NCBI RefSeq assembly: GCF_004349135.1
Contig: NZ_SMFN01000006.1
Coordinates: 137,049 to 201,048, forward strand
Direction of reading: 5' to 3'
Source: Flavobacterium sandaracinum
GTDB taxonomy: Bacteria > Bacteroidota > Bacteroidia > Flavobacteriales > Flavobacteriaceae
DNA length: 64,000 nt
Positions 44,760 to 54,280 of this stretch are shown in pieces. Below the pieces are notes generated by a model. It had not been told where the DNA came from. It did not search any database and was given only the letters and a program-made list of their open reading frames with translations. Position 1 is the stretch's first letter. Each line of letters starts with the position of its first letter. The position numbers were made by a program, and so were the translations under genes.

Positions 44760-47421
44760 TTTTTTAGTGTTACATAAAAGCATAAAAATAGCCCTTACCG
44801 TTTTGATTTTTGGAAGTTTTACACAAGTAAAAGCACAAGAAAGAGTTCCTTTTGATCAGGGTAAAAAATACATTCTAGCAGATGTAGCCATAGTTGGCGA
44901 TATCAGTTTTAACTCCCAAACCGTGGTGACCTTTTCTGGTTTGCAAAAAGGACAGGAAATTACAATTCCAGGTGAAGAAATTAGTGCTGCTATTAAAAAA
45001 TTAGGAAAATTAGGCCTTTTTGACGAAATCTCTTTTTATGTAAATAAAATACAAAACGACAGTATTTATCTTGACCTAAATATTATCGAATTACCCAAAT
45101 TAAATCAGGTGAAATTTGTTGGGGTTAAGAAAACTAAAACGGAAGGTTTAATCAAAGATAATTCATTAACCAGAGGAAAAGTAGTCAATGAAAATTTAGT
45201 GACTACCACAAAAAACTACATCGAAAATAAATATAAGAAAGACGGTTATTACAATACAAAAGTAAACATCAATACTGTAAAAGATACTGCTACAGCAAAC
45301 CAAGTCAATATGCTTGTTACTATTGATAAAGGTCAAAAAGTAAAAATCAAGAGTATTGATTTTGTTGGGAACACGAAAATATCCGATAAAAAATTGCGTA
45401 AAGCAATGAAGGATACAAAACAGAAAAACCCTATCCGAATCTTAAAAGCATCTAAATTTATAAGAGATAAATACAAAGCCGATTTAGAAAAAGTTATTGC
45501 TTCTTATAAAGAAAAAGGATATCGAGATGCTCGTATAATTTCGGATTCTGTTTCTTTTGATAAAAATAAAAACGCATTAAATATTACAATAAATCTAGAA
45601 GAAGGAAACAAATATTATTTTGGAGAAATTAAATTTTTAGGTAATACTGTTTATACGGATCAGGGATTGAGCCGAATATTAGGTGTAAATAAGGGAGACA
45701 CATACAATGGTGTGCTTTTGGAAAAAAGAATTGCAGATAAGTCTAAGCCAGACGCAGAGGATATTACTAATTTATACCAAAACAGCGGTTATTTATTTTC
45801 AAATGTAAATGCTGTTGAGGTAAAAACAGCTAACGATACTATTGATTTCGAAATCCGAATCACTGAAGGTCCAATTGCTTATTTCAATAAAATTACTGTA
45901 GTAGGTAATGACAAGACTAATGACCGAGTAATTTACCGTGAGTTAAGAACAAAACCAGGAGAAAAGTACAGTAAAGATGAGTTAGTAAGAACCATTCGAG
46001 AAATAGGACAATTAGGATTTTTTGATCCAGAAGCGATTGATCCTAAATTCAAAAATGTAGATTCAGGAGCAGGAACTGTAGATATTGAATACAACCTTGT
46101 TGAAAAAGGTTCTAGCCAAATTGAACTCCAAGGAGGTTATGGTGGTGGTGGTTTCATTGGTACGCTTGGATTGTCTTTTAATAACTTTTCGGCTAGAAAT
46201 ATGCTCAACAAAGATGCTTACAGACCCCTTCCTATGGGAGATGGTCAAAAAGTATCCTTGCGTTTACAAGCTAGTACGTTTTTTCAAACTTATAGTGTAT
46301 CATTTTCAGAACCATGGTTTGGAGGTAAAAAACCGGTATCCTTTAGTACATCACTATCTTATAGTAAGCAGTTTTTAAATAATTTTGTTACACAAAGGGC
46401 AGATAAGACCAAAAGTTTTGATATCCTAACCTTATCTGTAGGTTTGGCTAAAAGACTTACTGTGCCAGATGATTATTTTGTACTGTCTCAGTCCGTGAGT
46501 TATCAATATTATGCTTTAAACAATTACAACACGGGATTGTTTACCTTTGGAAATGGTACTTCTAGAAACCTTGCCTATACTGTGGGGCTTACAAGAAGCA
46601 GTAAAGGTGTGAATCCTATATTTCCAACTTACGGTTCAGAATTTAGTCTGTCAGCAAAATTAACTCCGCCTTATTCTTTGTTTAATGGAGTTAATTATGC
46701 AACATTAGGAGATCAAGAAGAATACAAATTGAAAAATACTGTTGATCGACAAAATGTACCTGATGCAAATGGAAACATCGTTAACATAGGGGATTATATA
46801 GATATTAACGGAAATAAGGTAACGGACTTTAGACTGGCTGCTGCCGATGTTAGTAAAGTCGATCAAAAGCGTTTCAATTGGTTAGAATACTATAAAATAA
46901 AGTTCAAAGCCGACTGGTATACCAAAATTTATGGGAAATTAGTTCTTAGAACGTTAACAGAGTTTGGTTTTCTGGGTGCATACGATCAAAATAGAGGAGC
47001 TGTTCCATTTGAAAGATTCTTTCTTGGTGGTGATGGATTAGCTAATTTTCAAATGGATGGTAGAGAGAATATCCAATTAAGAGGATATCCTAATAACTCT
47101 TTGACTCCTACAAATGCTGCTGGAGAACAAATTGGAGGTACTGTCTTTAATAAATTTTCAATGGAATTGCGTTATCCTATTACCTTAAAATCATCCGCAT
47201 CAATTTATGCATTGGCATTTATGGAAGCAGGTTCCGCTTTTGCAGATTTTAAAACCTACAATCCTTTTGCCTTAAATCGTTCCGCTGGAGTTGGGTTGCG
47301 TGTATTTATGCCAGCATTTGGTTTATTGGGAATTGATTTTGGACATGGATTTGATGCCTTGCCAGGACAAGCGAAAGCGAATGGATGGGAAACCCATTTT
47401 ATCATTGGACAGCAATTCTAA
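44743..47421 (+). CDS. bamA: BamA, outer-membrane protein assembly factor
   Basis: An 892-residue Omp85 protein. The GTG at 44743 overlaps uppS by 17 bases and yields a signal peptide ending VKAQ; a second GTG at 44764 is an alternative. Several POTRA domains follow, with recurrent segments such as KIKSIDFVGNTKIS and FGEIKFLGNTVYTD. A C-terminal barrel includes the lid-lock motif region (LRGYPN) and ends in HFIIGQQF. It folds and inserts outer-membrane barrels such as SprA and RemB. Confidence 0.94.
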   Translation: MNKLNNFLVLHKSIKIALTVLIFGSFTQVKAQERVPFDQGKKYILADVAIVGDISFNSQTVVTFSGLQKGQEITIPGEEISAAIKKLGKLGLFDEISFYVNKIQNDSIYLDLNIIELPKLNQVKFVGVKKTKTEGLIKDNSLTRGKVVNENLVTTTKNYIENKYKKDGYYNTKVNINTVKDTATANQVNMLVTIDKGQKVKIKSIDFVGNTKISDKKLRKAMKDTKQKNPIRILKASKFIRDKYKADLEKVIASYKEKGYRDARIISDSVSFDKNKNALNITINLEEGNKYYFGEIKFLGNTVYTDQGLSRILGVNKGDTYNGVLLEKRIADKSKPDAEDITNLYQNSGYLFSNVNAVEVKTANDTIDFEIRITEGPIAYFNKITVVGNDKTNDRVIYRELRTKPGEKYSKDELVRTIREIGQLGFFDPEAIDPKFKNVDSGAGTVDIEYNLVEKGSSQIELQGGYGGGGFIGTLGLSFNNFSARNMLNKDAYRPLPMGDGQKVSLRLQASTFFQTYSVSFSEPWFGGKKPVSFSTSLSYSKQFLNNFVTQRADKTKSFDILTLSVGLAKRLTVPDDYFVLSQSVSYQYYALNNYNTGLFTFGNGTSRNLAYTVGLTRSSKGVNPIFPTYGSEFSLSAKLTPPYSLFNGVNYATLGDQEEYKLKNTVDRQNVPDANGNIVNIGDYIDINGNKVTDFRLAAADVSKVDQKRFNWLEYYKIKFKADWYTKIYGKLVLRTLTEFGFLGAYDQNRGAVPFERFFLGGDGLANFQMDGRENIQLRGYPNNSLTPTNAAGEQIGGTVFNKFSMELRYPITLKSSASIYALAFMEAGSAFADFKTYNPFALNRSAGVGLRVFMPAFGLLGIDFGHGFDALPGQAKANGWETHFIIGQQF

Positions 47422-47458
47422 AAAAAAATTGGTATACAATTTCTAATAGAGAACCGTT

Positions 47459-48469
47459 ATGACAAAACAATTTTTATGTCTATTTTTGGCCTTGATTGCA
47501 GTGCAAACAATGAAAGGGCAAGTCAGAGGAAATAAATTAGGTTATATTGACATGGAATACATTTTACAAAATGTACCTGATTATACGGACGCCAGGATGC
47601 AACTGGAGCAAAAAGCTCAAAAATGGAAATTGGAGATTGAAACTAAAAAAATTGAAATTAATAAACTAAAAGAAGCATTAAAAGCAGAAAAAGCGTTGCT
47701 CACAAAGGAATTAATCGACGAAAGAGAAACGGAGATTAATTTCCTTGAAAACGAAAATTTAGATTATCAGCAAAAAAGATTTGGTGCCAATGGCGATTTG
47801 ATGATACAAAAATCTGTTCTAGTAAAACCAATACAAGACCAGGTATTTACTGCAGTCCAAGATATTGCGGAACGTCTTAAGTACGACTTTATATTTGATA
47901 AAGCCTCCGACTTGACTATGCTATTCGCAGCCAAAAGATTTGACATTAGCGAGCAAGTTTTACGGGTATTAAATCGTACTGAAAAAAGAGAACAGCTAAC
48001 TAAAAAACAACAAAAAGAAGCGGAAGATAAAGAGAATAAAGAAGATGCACTAGATAGCAATCCCGCGCTAGCCGACAGACAAAAACTCCTAGAAGAGAAA
48101 AAAGCTGGACGTGAAAAAGTTCTAGAAGATCGAAAATTGCTACAGGAACAAAAGAAAAAAGAGTTTGATGACAAAAGGAAGCAAATTCAAGCCGATAGAG
48201 AGGCTAAAAAAAATGGCACGGTTTCTGCAAATGTAGTTAAAGAAGGAAGTACTGCAGTCCCAACTGGCGCTGATACAACCAAAGAAGCTGCTGATCAAGC
48301 CAGACAAAAACAAGTGGATGCAAAAGCAAAATTACTAGAAGACCGCAAAAAAGTCTTTGAAGATCGCAAAAAGGCATTAGAAGAAAGAAGACAAAAAATA
48401 CTGGAAGATAGAGAAGCGCTGAAAAAAGCAAAACAAGAAAAATTAAAAGAAAATACAAACAATAATTAA
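47459..48469 (+). CDS. Extended OmpH/Skp family chaperone
   Basis: A 336-residue protein with signal peptide MTKQFLCLFLALIAVQTMKGQ. The first 170 residues are OmpH/Skp-like (KLGYIDMEYILQNVPDY, then a long charged helix). It then has about 165 more residues of very charged coiled coil with repeated EDRKK/LEERRQK units, absent from the shorter paralogue next to it. It follows bamA and is expected to escort outer-membrane proteins in the periplasm. Confidence 0.88.
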   Translation: MTKQFLCLFLALIAVQTMKGQVRGNKLGYIDMEYILQNVPDYTDARMQLEQKAQKWKLEIETKKIEINKLKEALKAEKALLTKELIDERETEINFLENENLDYQQKRFGANGDLMIQKSVLVKPIQDQVFTAVQDIAERLKYDFIFDKASDLTMLFAAKRFDISEQVLRVLNRTEKREQLTKKQQKEAEDKENKEDALDSNPALADRQKLLEEKKAGREKVLEDRKLLQEQKKKEFDDKRKQIQADREAKKNGTVSANVVKEGSTAVPTGADTTKEAADQARQKQVDAKAKLLEDRKKVFEDRKKALEERRQKILEDREALKKAKQEKLKENTNNN

Positions 48470-48490
48470 TTACTTAATATTTTAAAAACG

Positions 48491-48991
48491 ATGAAACAAA
48501 TCAAAACTCTACTAATTGCTGCAATTTTAATGTTAGGAGCAAATCAAACAGTGAATGCACAAGCAAAGACAGCACATGTTGATGTAAGTGAAATTATGAC
48601 AAAAATGCCGGCAATGTTAGAAGCTCAAAAACAATTAGATAAATTGAGTACGACTTACGATGCTGATTACAAAAAAATGGTTGAAGAATACCAAGGGAAA
48701 TTAAAAAAATACGAAGCAGAAGCTGCTACAGTAACTGAAGCTATAAATGGGGAACGTTCTAAAGAAGTGCAGGATATGCAAAAAAGAATTGTTGACTATA
48801 GAGACAATGCTCAAAAAGAATTGCAACAAAAAGAATCTGATATTGTAAAACCATTAATGGAAAAAGTAAGAGCTTCTATCCAAAAAGTGGGTAAAGCGAA
48901 AGGGTTCCAATATGTATTAGACGGTTCTTCTCTTTTACTTGCAGATGGTCCAAACTTGACTATGGATGTAAAAAAAGATTTAGGTTTCTAA
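48491..48991 (+). CDS. OmpH/Skp family periplasmic chaperone
   Basis: A 166-residue protein with a signal peptide ending VNAQ, the opening KTAHVDVSEIMTKMP and a long helical middle, then FQYVLDGSSLLLADG at the end. This is the standard size for Skp/OmpH. It lies 21 bases after the extended paralogue, in the bamA operon. Confidence 0.93.
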   Translation: MKQIKTLLIAAILMLGANQTVNAQAKTAHVDVSEIMTKMPAMLEAQKQLDKLSTTYDADYKKMVEEYQGKLKKYEAEAATVTEAINGERSKEVQDMQKRIVDYRDNAQKELQQKESDIVKPLMEKVRASIQKVGKAKGFQYVLDGSSLLLADGPNLTMDVKKDLGF

Positions 48992-49013
48992 AAGAAGTAT
49001 TTATCGTATAAAA

Positions 49014-49049
49014 GCTGCTCAATCTCATATTAGGTTGGGCAGTTTTTTG
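49014..49049 (+). terminator. Terminator after the ompH genes
   Basis: The stem CTGCTCAA / TTGGGCAG (one G-T pair) with a 13-base loop is followed by TTTTTTG. It closes the bamA-ompH operon. Confidence 0.8.
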
Positions 49050-49060
49050 TTTAAATCAAA

Positions 49061-49094
49061 TTGTAGGAATTCTAAATCCTAGAATGTAACTTTG
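49061..49094 (+). promoter_or_regulatory. Promoter of murI
   Basis: A -33 TTG at 49061-49063 and a -7 TAACTTTG at 49087-49094 are spaced 23 bases apart. The ATG at 49100 lies only five bases after the -7 element, so the mRNA may be leaderless. Confidence 0.5.
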
Positions 49095-49099
49095 TTATT

Positions 49100-49879
49100 A
49101 TGAACAGCAACAATCAACCCATAGGGATTTTTGACTCCGGTATTGGCGGTACTTCTATTTGGTCAGCAATTCATAACTTGCTTCCTAGTGAAAAAACTAT
49201 TTATTTAGCAGACAGTAAAAATGCTCCTTACGGACAAAAATCCAAGGAGGAGATAATTGCATTGAGCATGAAAAACACAGAATTTCTGCTAGAGATGAAC
49301 TGCAAATTAATTGTAGTGGCATGCAATACTGCGACAACTAACGCCATTCAAGAGTTAAGATCGAAATACGATGTTCCGTTCATTGGAATCGAGCCCGCTA
49401 TAAAACCAGCAGTCACCCATTCGAAAACACAAATTATTGGAATCTTGGCGACACAGGGAACGCTGAACAGTGAACTTTTCCATAAAACCACCGAGAAGTA
49501 CCAAGACACTAAAATAATTGAACAAGTAGGTCATGGCTTAGTTCAGTTGATTGAAAACGGAGATATCAATTCACCCGAAATGACCAGACTGCTTAATGTA
49601 TACCTCACTCCAATGATTGGAGCTAATATTGATTACTTAGTGTTAGGATGCAGTCATTTTCCCTATCTTATACCGCAGATAAAAAAAATACTCCCTCAGA
49701 ATATTCAAATTATCGATTCTGGTGAAGCTGTTGCAAAACAAACCCAAAATATATTACGGGATAAAGTAGGCTTTTCATCGTATGAAAATAGTAAGCCTAT
49801 TTTTTACACGAATACAAATCCAAAAGTTTTGACTGAAATTTTAGGAAATAAATATAGCGTAACCGAAAAAATTTTTTAA
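49100..49879 (+). CDS. murI: Glutamate racemase
   Basis: A 259-residue racemase providing D-glutamate for peptidoglycan. Both catalytic cysteines are present: Cys75 in VVACNTATT and Cys184 in VLGCSHFPYL. The N-terminal motif IGIFDSGIGGTS is typical. It is convergent with the carbonic anhydrase gene, leaving nine bases between stops. Confidence 0.96.
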   Translation: MNSNNQPIGIFDSGIGGTSIWSAIHNLLPSEKTIYLADSKNAPYGQKSKEEIIALSMKNTEFLLEMNCKLIVVACNTATTNAIQELRSKYDVPFIGIEPAIKPAVTHSKTQIIGILATQGTLNSELFHKTTEKYQDTKIIEQVGHGLVQLIENGDINSPEMTRLLNVYLTPMIGANIDYLVLGCSHFPYLIPQIKKILPQNIQIIDSGEAVAKQTQNILRDKVGFSSYENSKPIFYTNTNPKVLTEILGNKYSVTEKIF

Positions 49880-49888
49880 TAAATGGAG

Positions 49889-50407
49889 TTATATTTCCTC
49901 CTTAAACCAATTGGAATACATTACATAATTATTTGAAATGCGTTCGATTTCTCCTGCAAAGTCAGATTGATCAATGTCTTTAACTTTTTTTGCAGGAACG
50001 CCAGCCCAGATAGAACCAGCTCCTACAACTGTATTTTGTGTTATCACAGCTCCTGCCGCAACGATAGAATTACTTTCAATCACACAGTTGTCCATTACTA
50101 TAGATCCCATTCCTATTAATACATTGTCATGAACCACACAACCGTGCACTATTGCATTATGTCCAATAGAAACATTATTACCAATAACCGTTGGGTGTTT
50201 TTTATAGGTACAATGAATAATAGCTCCATCTTGTATGTTTACTTTATTTCCAATTTTGATAAAGTTGACATCACCTCTTACAACTGCATTGAACCAAACA
50301 CTACAATTTGATCCAAAGGTAACATCACCCACAATAGTTGCATTTTCGGCAACATAACAATCCTCAGGAATAGAGGGCGATTTGCCATTGATAGATTTAA
50401 TGAGCAT
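49889..50407 (-). CDS. Gamma-carbonic anhydrase-like protein (YrdA family)
   Basis: A 172-residue left-handed beta-helix protein with hexapeptide repeats. Three zinc-ligand histidines are in place: His65, His83 and His88 (AIIHCTYK and GHNAIVHGC). It ends in the family block IWAGVPAKKVKDI. It may hydrate CO2 or act on acyl substrates; the group is mixed. It follows the PorP/SprF gene by 14 bases. Confidence 0.9.
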   Translation of the reverse strand: MLIKSINGKSPSIPEDCYVAENATIVGDVTFGSNCSVWFNAVVRGDVNFIKIGNKVNIQDGAIIHCTYKKHPTVIGNNVSIGHNAIVHGCVVHDNVLIGMGSIVMDNCVIESNSIVAAGAVITQNTVVGAGSIWAGVPAKKVKDIDQSDFAGEIERISNNYVMYSNWFKEEI

Positions 50408-50421
50408 AATGAAATTTTGTA

Positions 50422-51420
50422 TTAATTAATTGCTGGACAGTTACAATCATATTTTACGGGTTTGCAAAACAAATCGATTCCTAAAGTAATTTGATGGTAT
50501 CCACCATTATCAAACTTAACGGCACCAGACAATTGAGAATAGGTATAAGCAAACATAAACTTATCAAAATTAACACCTACGATAGGGGTAATATATTGTA
50601 ATTTTTGATTGGAAATTGTATTTCCAGCCAAAAATTCGGCTCCATCAAAACTTCTTCGGTAGGACAATCCAGCCCAAACTCTACCAAAATCTAGATTTTT
50701 GTATGCTTTTAAATTAATATCTATCGCTTTTTCTCTAGTCTTTTCAACCATTTGAAATAAAAGAGAAGGCTCCCATAATATTCGATCTCGATTTCCGAAG
50801 ATATATCCTGCACTCAATAAATATTTTCTTAAATTATCACTTTCATATTCTGTGTAAATATCTCTTCTAGTCTCTATCGCATTTTTTACTGTCGCATGTG
50901 CATAAAAATCTAAGAAATTGTAAGAAGCTCCAATATCAACATTAAAATAAGCATCTTTCTGTATTACAGTTCCGTCTATAATTGGATCAAAATCACCGGA
51001 CTGCATAAATTCTGTTTCGTCTAACTGACTTTGAATGAAGCCAGCACTCATACCAAAAGACAATTGATTCAAATCAATTTCATCTCTGGAAAACATAAGA
51101 TGATAGGCATAGGTAAATTTAATTCCTTTCTGAGAATGATATCCATTTTTATCATTAAAAAGAATAACACCTGCTCCTGCATTTTCTCCTACTCTGCCAT
51201 TAAAACTAAGGGTTTGTAATTCCGGGGCATCTTCTTGGTCAAACCATTGCTTGCGACCAGTTAGCCTAATTTTAGCGCAATTTGCAGCTCCAGCCATGGA
51301 AGGATGTATCAAATAATAGTTATCTGACAAATAATCAGAATAAACCGGAATTCCTTCTTGTGAAAAAGAATAATAGGATACAAAGAATAGGGCAGCTAAA
51401 ATTCTAATTTTATGATACAT
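50422..51420 (-). CDS. PorP/SprF family outer-membrane protein
   Basis: A 332-residue protein with signal peptide MYHKIRILAALFFVSYYSFSQ. It shows the PorP/SprF opening (YLSDNYYLIHPSMAGAANCAKIRLTGRKQW) and late ITLGIDLFCKP. Proteins of this family are membrane partners for type IX secretion substrates with the type B sorting signal. No obvious large substrate gene is next to it here, so its client must be encoded elsewhere. Confidence 0.9.
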   Translation of the reverse strand: MYHKIRILAALFFVSYYSFSQEGIPVYSDYLSDNYYLIHPSMAGAANCAKIRLTGRKQWFDQEDAPELQTLSFNGRVGENAGAGVILFNDKNGYHSQKGIKFTYAYHLMFSRDEIDLNQLSFGMSAGFIQSQLDETEFMQSGDFDPIIDGTVIQKDAYFNVDIGASYNFLDFYAHATVKNAIETRRDIYTEYESDNLRKYLLSAGYIFGNRDRILWEPSLLFQMVEKTREKAIDINLKAYKNLDFGRVWAGLSYRRSFDGAEFLAGNTISNQKLQYITPIVGVNFDKFMFAYTYSQLSGAVKFDNGGYHQITLGIDLFCKPVKYDCNCPAIN

Positions 51421-51563
51421 TGAAGTACTTTTTAGTTAAATGAATAAATTCTAAATCAATATAAAGTTTTATAAAAACGATCAAATGCCTTATCTTAAAT
51501 TAAACTAAAGTTAATTTATTCATTAAAAAACCAAATATAGTTATTCGTAGAAAATAACTTTAC

Positions 51564-51571
51564 TAAATTTG
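51564..51571 (+). promoter_or_regulatory. -7 promoter element of the Nfu gene
   Basis: TAAATTTG fits TAnnTTTG, 17 bases before the start at 51589; the -33 box is unclear. Confidence 0.45.
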
Positions 51572-51588
51572 TAAAAATTTCAAAAGCC

Positions 51589-52488
51589 ATGAACAAAGTT
51601 ACTATAAAAGAAACACAAAACCCAACGATATTAAAGTTTGAATTTCAAGATTTTATCACTGAAAATGAAAGCTTTGAATTTAAAAATATTGACGAAGCAA
51701 AAACGTCACCACTAGCGCAACAACTATTTTATTTGCCTTTTGTAAAAACAATTTACATTTCTGGTAATTTTATCGCAATCGAAAAATACAATATCGTTGA
51801 ATGGGAAGATGTTAAAGATGCCGTGGCCGAGCAAATGGAAAAGTTTGTCACTGATGGTGGAACAATCATCTCTGTTGATGAAAATAAAACTAAGAAACAA
51901 CCGGTTACCGTTTATGGCGAAACTACGCCAAACCCTTCAGCATTGAAGTTTGTAGTGAGTAAAATGCTGACTAAAAATGCAATTGAATTCAAAAACATAG
52001 ATCAAACTGCTTCTTCTCCTTTGGCTAAAGAACTTTTTAAATTTCCCTATGTTAAAGAAATTTTCATTGACGAAAACTACATTTCTATAACAAAATATGA
52101 AATCAATGATTGGCAAGAAATCACTTTAGAACTCAGAAGTTTCATCAAACAATATATTGAAAACGGTGGGTCTGTTTTAGATGAAAATTATGTTGCTGCA
52201 GTTACTGCAGAAGAAACTGTCAAGGCAAAGGAGTTTGATAATCTGGATGTAACTTCGCAACAAATCATCAATATTTTAGAAGAATATGTAAAACCAGCCG
52301 TACAAGCCGATGGTGGAAATATTGCTTTTGAATCGTACAATGAAAATGACAAAACTGTAAAAGTGATTCTACAAGGCGCCTGTAGCGGTTGTCCATCATC
52401 CACTTTCACGCTAAAAAGTGGTATCGAAAATATGTTGAAGAGCATGTTAAACGATGAAAGTATCAAAGTTGAAGCTATAAATGCTTAG
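51589..52488 (+). CDS. Nfu-type iron-sulfur cluster protein with duplicated N-domain
   Basis: A 299-residue protein. Two tandem Nfu N-terminal domains (about 11-75 and 115-178) share the pattern NPxxLKF...FKNID...SPLA. The C-terminal NifU-like domain (about 222-299) has the cluster-binding CSGC at 265-268. It should assemble or carry Fe-S clusters in the cytosol. No other isc or suf genes are nearby. Confidence 0.92.
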   Translation: MNKVTIKETQNPTILKFEFQDFITENESFEFKNIDEAKTSPLAQQLFYLPFVKTIYISGNFIAIEKYNIVEWEDVKDAVAEQMEKFVTDGGTIISVDENKTKKQPVTVYGETTPNPSALKFVVSKMLTKNAIEFKNIDQTASSPLAKELFKFPYVKEIFIDENYISITKYEINDWQEITLELRSFIKQYIENGGSVLDENYVAAVTAEETVKAKEFDNLDVTSQQIINILEEYVKPAVQADGGNIAFESYNENDKTVKVILQGACSGCPSSTFTLKSGIENMLKSMLNDESIKVEAINA

Positions 52489-52600
52489 TTAAATTTGTAA
52501 ACTGTTGTTTTTCTGATTGTTATAAAAAAATAAATTCTCTTTTAAAGATTGAATTCAAAAAAAATAGGTAAATTTATACTTCACTAAATACCTAGAAATC

Positions 52601-52801
52601 ATGTCAATATTAAAAGTAATAGAAGTACTTTCAAACTCAGAAATCAGTTGGGAAGATGCCACTCGTAAAGGAGTTGCTAAAGCTGCAAAATCAGTAAAAC
52701 ACATTCGTTCTGTGTATGTTCAGGAACAAAGTGCAGTAGTCAATAACGGTGCTGTTACTGAATTTAGAGTGAACTTAAAATTAACTTTCGAACTCGAATA
52801 G
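52601..52801 (+). CDS. Dodecin family flavin-binding protein
   Basis: A 66-residue dodecin with the family pattern VIEVLSNSEISWEDATRKGV and VKHIRSVYVQEQSAVV. Dodecins form twelve-subunit shells that store flavins. Bacterial dodecins normally have a Trp in the early SxxSWEDA segment, which is present here (SWEDA). Confidence 0.94.
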   Translation: MSILKVIEVLSNSEISWEDATRKGVAKAAKSVKHIRSVYVQEQSAVVNNGAVTEFRVNLKLTFELE

Positions 52802-52838
52802 ATTTATTAAAGCTTAAAAAAGCGTTTCATTTAGACTG

Positions 52839-52981
52839 CCCCCCAAAAGTTAGATACTATTTGGGGGTATTTTTATGGGATGAAAAATCAAGTATGATTA
52901 TGCGTTTGAGCTTAAATGCGTGAAATTAGTATTAGAAATACATTATTCTTGTAATTATGTTTATGAGGATTGTAGGGTTCT
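52839..52981 (+). pseudogene. Degenerate IS3-family end and transposase OrfA remnant
   Basis: The stem CCCCCAAA / TTTGGGGG (52840-52867) followed by TATTTTT matches the terminal structure seen in IS3-type elements of flavobacteria. It is followed by a coding trace from 52887 reading IKYDYAFELKCVKLVLEIHY, the start of an IS3 OrfA helix-turn-helix. The frame is broken by an early TGA at 52881 and later stops. Only the left end remains. Confidence 0.6.
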
Positions 52982-53091
52982 TTTAGTTATAAGATTTCAA
53001 TAGTTTACAGATACAATGAGAAATAAACAGCGCTGTTAAATCATAGATTTACATTCGCTTGTAATTTATAAAATAATTTTTAAGAAGTTAA

Positions 53092-53120
53092 AGGTCACGA
53101 TTTTTTCCTATGCGTGGCCT
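53092..53120 (-). terminator. Likely terminator of nhaA
   Basis: The stem AGGTCACG / CGTGGCCT (one G-T pair) lies about 20 bases past the nhaA stop on the minus strand, followed by a T-rich stretch. Confidence 0.5.
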
Positions 53121-53140
53121 CCTGTTGTACGCGTAAATAC

Positions 53141-54280
53141 TTATTGTCGCGTTTTTAAGGTCATCTTAAGGAATAGAAACCCTATAATTCCTGCAACAAG
53201 TGAAGCAATTATTATGGCTATTTTAGAGCTATTAATTAGTGTTTCATCTTCATAAGCAAGTATTGTTATGAAAATTGACATTGTAAATCCTATCCCACCT
53301 AAAAGTCCTACACCAACAATATTTTTCCATTCTAAGTCTTCTGGAAGTTTGCAAAGCCCTAACGAGGCCCCTAAAAAAGCAAAAGCAAATATACCCAGTG
53401 GCTTTCCTATAATAAGGCCTGCGAGGATTCCAATACTATTGGTTTCTCCTAATCCATCTTGCCAACCAGCTCCTATTGCAATACAAGTGTTAGCAATTGC
53501 AAAAAGAGGTAAAATTACAAATGCCACAGGTTTGTGTAAAGCGTGTTGTAAAATGTAAGAGGTCGAATTTTTATCTCCGTTACCAAAGGGTATCGCAAAA
53601 GCCAGTAATACACCAGTAATTGTTGCGTGAACACCTGAATTGTACATGAAATACCACATTGCTATGCCTCCAAGCAGGTACGGAAATAGATTTCTAACTT
53701 TAAGACGGTTCAGTAAAAGTAAAATACTGAATAGTGTTAATGCAATCAAGAGGTTAGTCCAAATGATCGTTTTGGTATAGAAAATAGCAATGACTATTAT
53801 TGCTATCAAATCATCAATGACGGCTAATGCTGTAAGAAATATTTTTAGTGAAATAGGAACTCTATTGCCTATCAATGATAAAATTCCAATGGCAAATGCA
53901 ATATCCGTCGCCATTGGAATTCCTGCTCCTGATTGTGTTTCTGTTCCATAATTGAACAAAAGAAAAATAGCTGCAGGAAGTAGGAAACCGCCCATTGCTC
54001 CAATCATAGGAAAGGAAGCATTTTTTATATCCGAAAGTTCCCCTTTGTAAATTTCGCGCTCCAATTCTAAACCAATCAGCAAGAAGAAAATTGCCATCAG
54101 TCCATCATTTATCCAATGGGTGATACTATGGCCACCAATGTCGAATTGCCAGAAGCCAATGTAACTAGATTGTAGTGAGGAATTAGCCAAAAAAAGAGAA
54201 ATAATGGTCCCAATCAGTAAAATTATACCACCTGCTTTTTCGCTGTCGTAAAATTCTTTAAATAGTTTTGATAACTTCAT
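53141..54280 (-). CDS. nhaA: Na+/H+ antiporter NhaA
   Basis: A 379-residue NhaA with about twelve membrane segments. It contains the conserved block GAGIPMATDIAFAIGILSL and ALAVIDDLIAIIVIAIFY, where the paired aspartates bind sodium. It exchanges sodium for protons at the inner membrane. Upstream 54281-54300 is AT-rich with no clear promoter match. Confidence 0.95.
   Translation of the reverse strand: MKLSKLFKEFYDSEKAGGIILLIGTIISLFLANSSLQSSYIGFWQFDIGGHSITHWINDGLMAIFFLLIGLELEREIYKGELSDIKNASFPMIGAMGGFLLPAAIFLLFNYGTETQSGAGIPMATDIAFAIGILSLIGNRVPISLKIFLTALAVIDDLIAIIVIAIFYTKTIIWTNLLIALTLFSILLLLNRLKVRNLFPYLLGGIAMWYFMYNSGVHATITGVLLAFAIPFGNGDKNSTSYILQHALHKPVAFVILPLFAIANTCIAIGAGWQDGLGETNSIGILAGLIIGKPLGIFAFAFLGASLGLCKLPEDLEWKNIVGVGLLGGIGFTMSIFITILAYEDETLINSSKIAIIIASLVAGIIGFLFLKMTLKTRQ

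Noticed and set aside
53026..53037. Perfect palindrome AACAGCGCTGTT
   Set aside because: It is single, has no T run or promoter nearby, and cannot be tied to a function.
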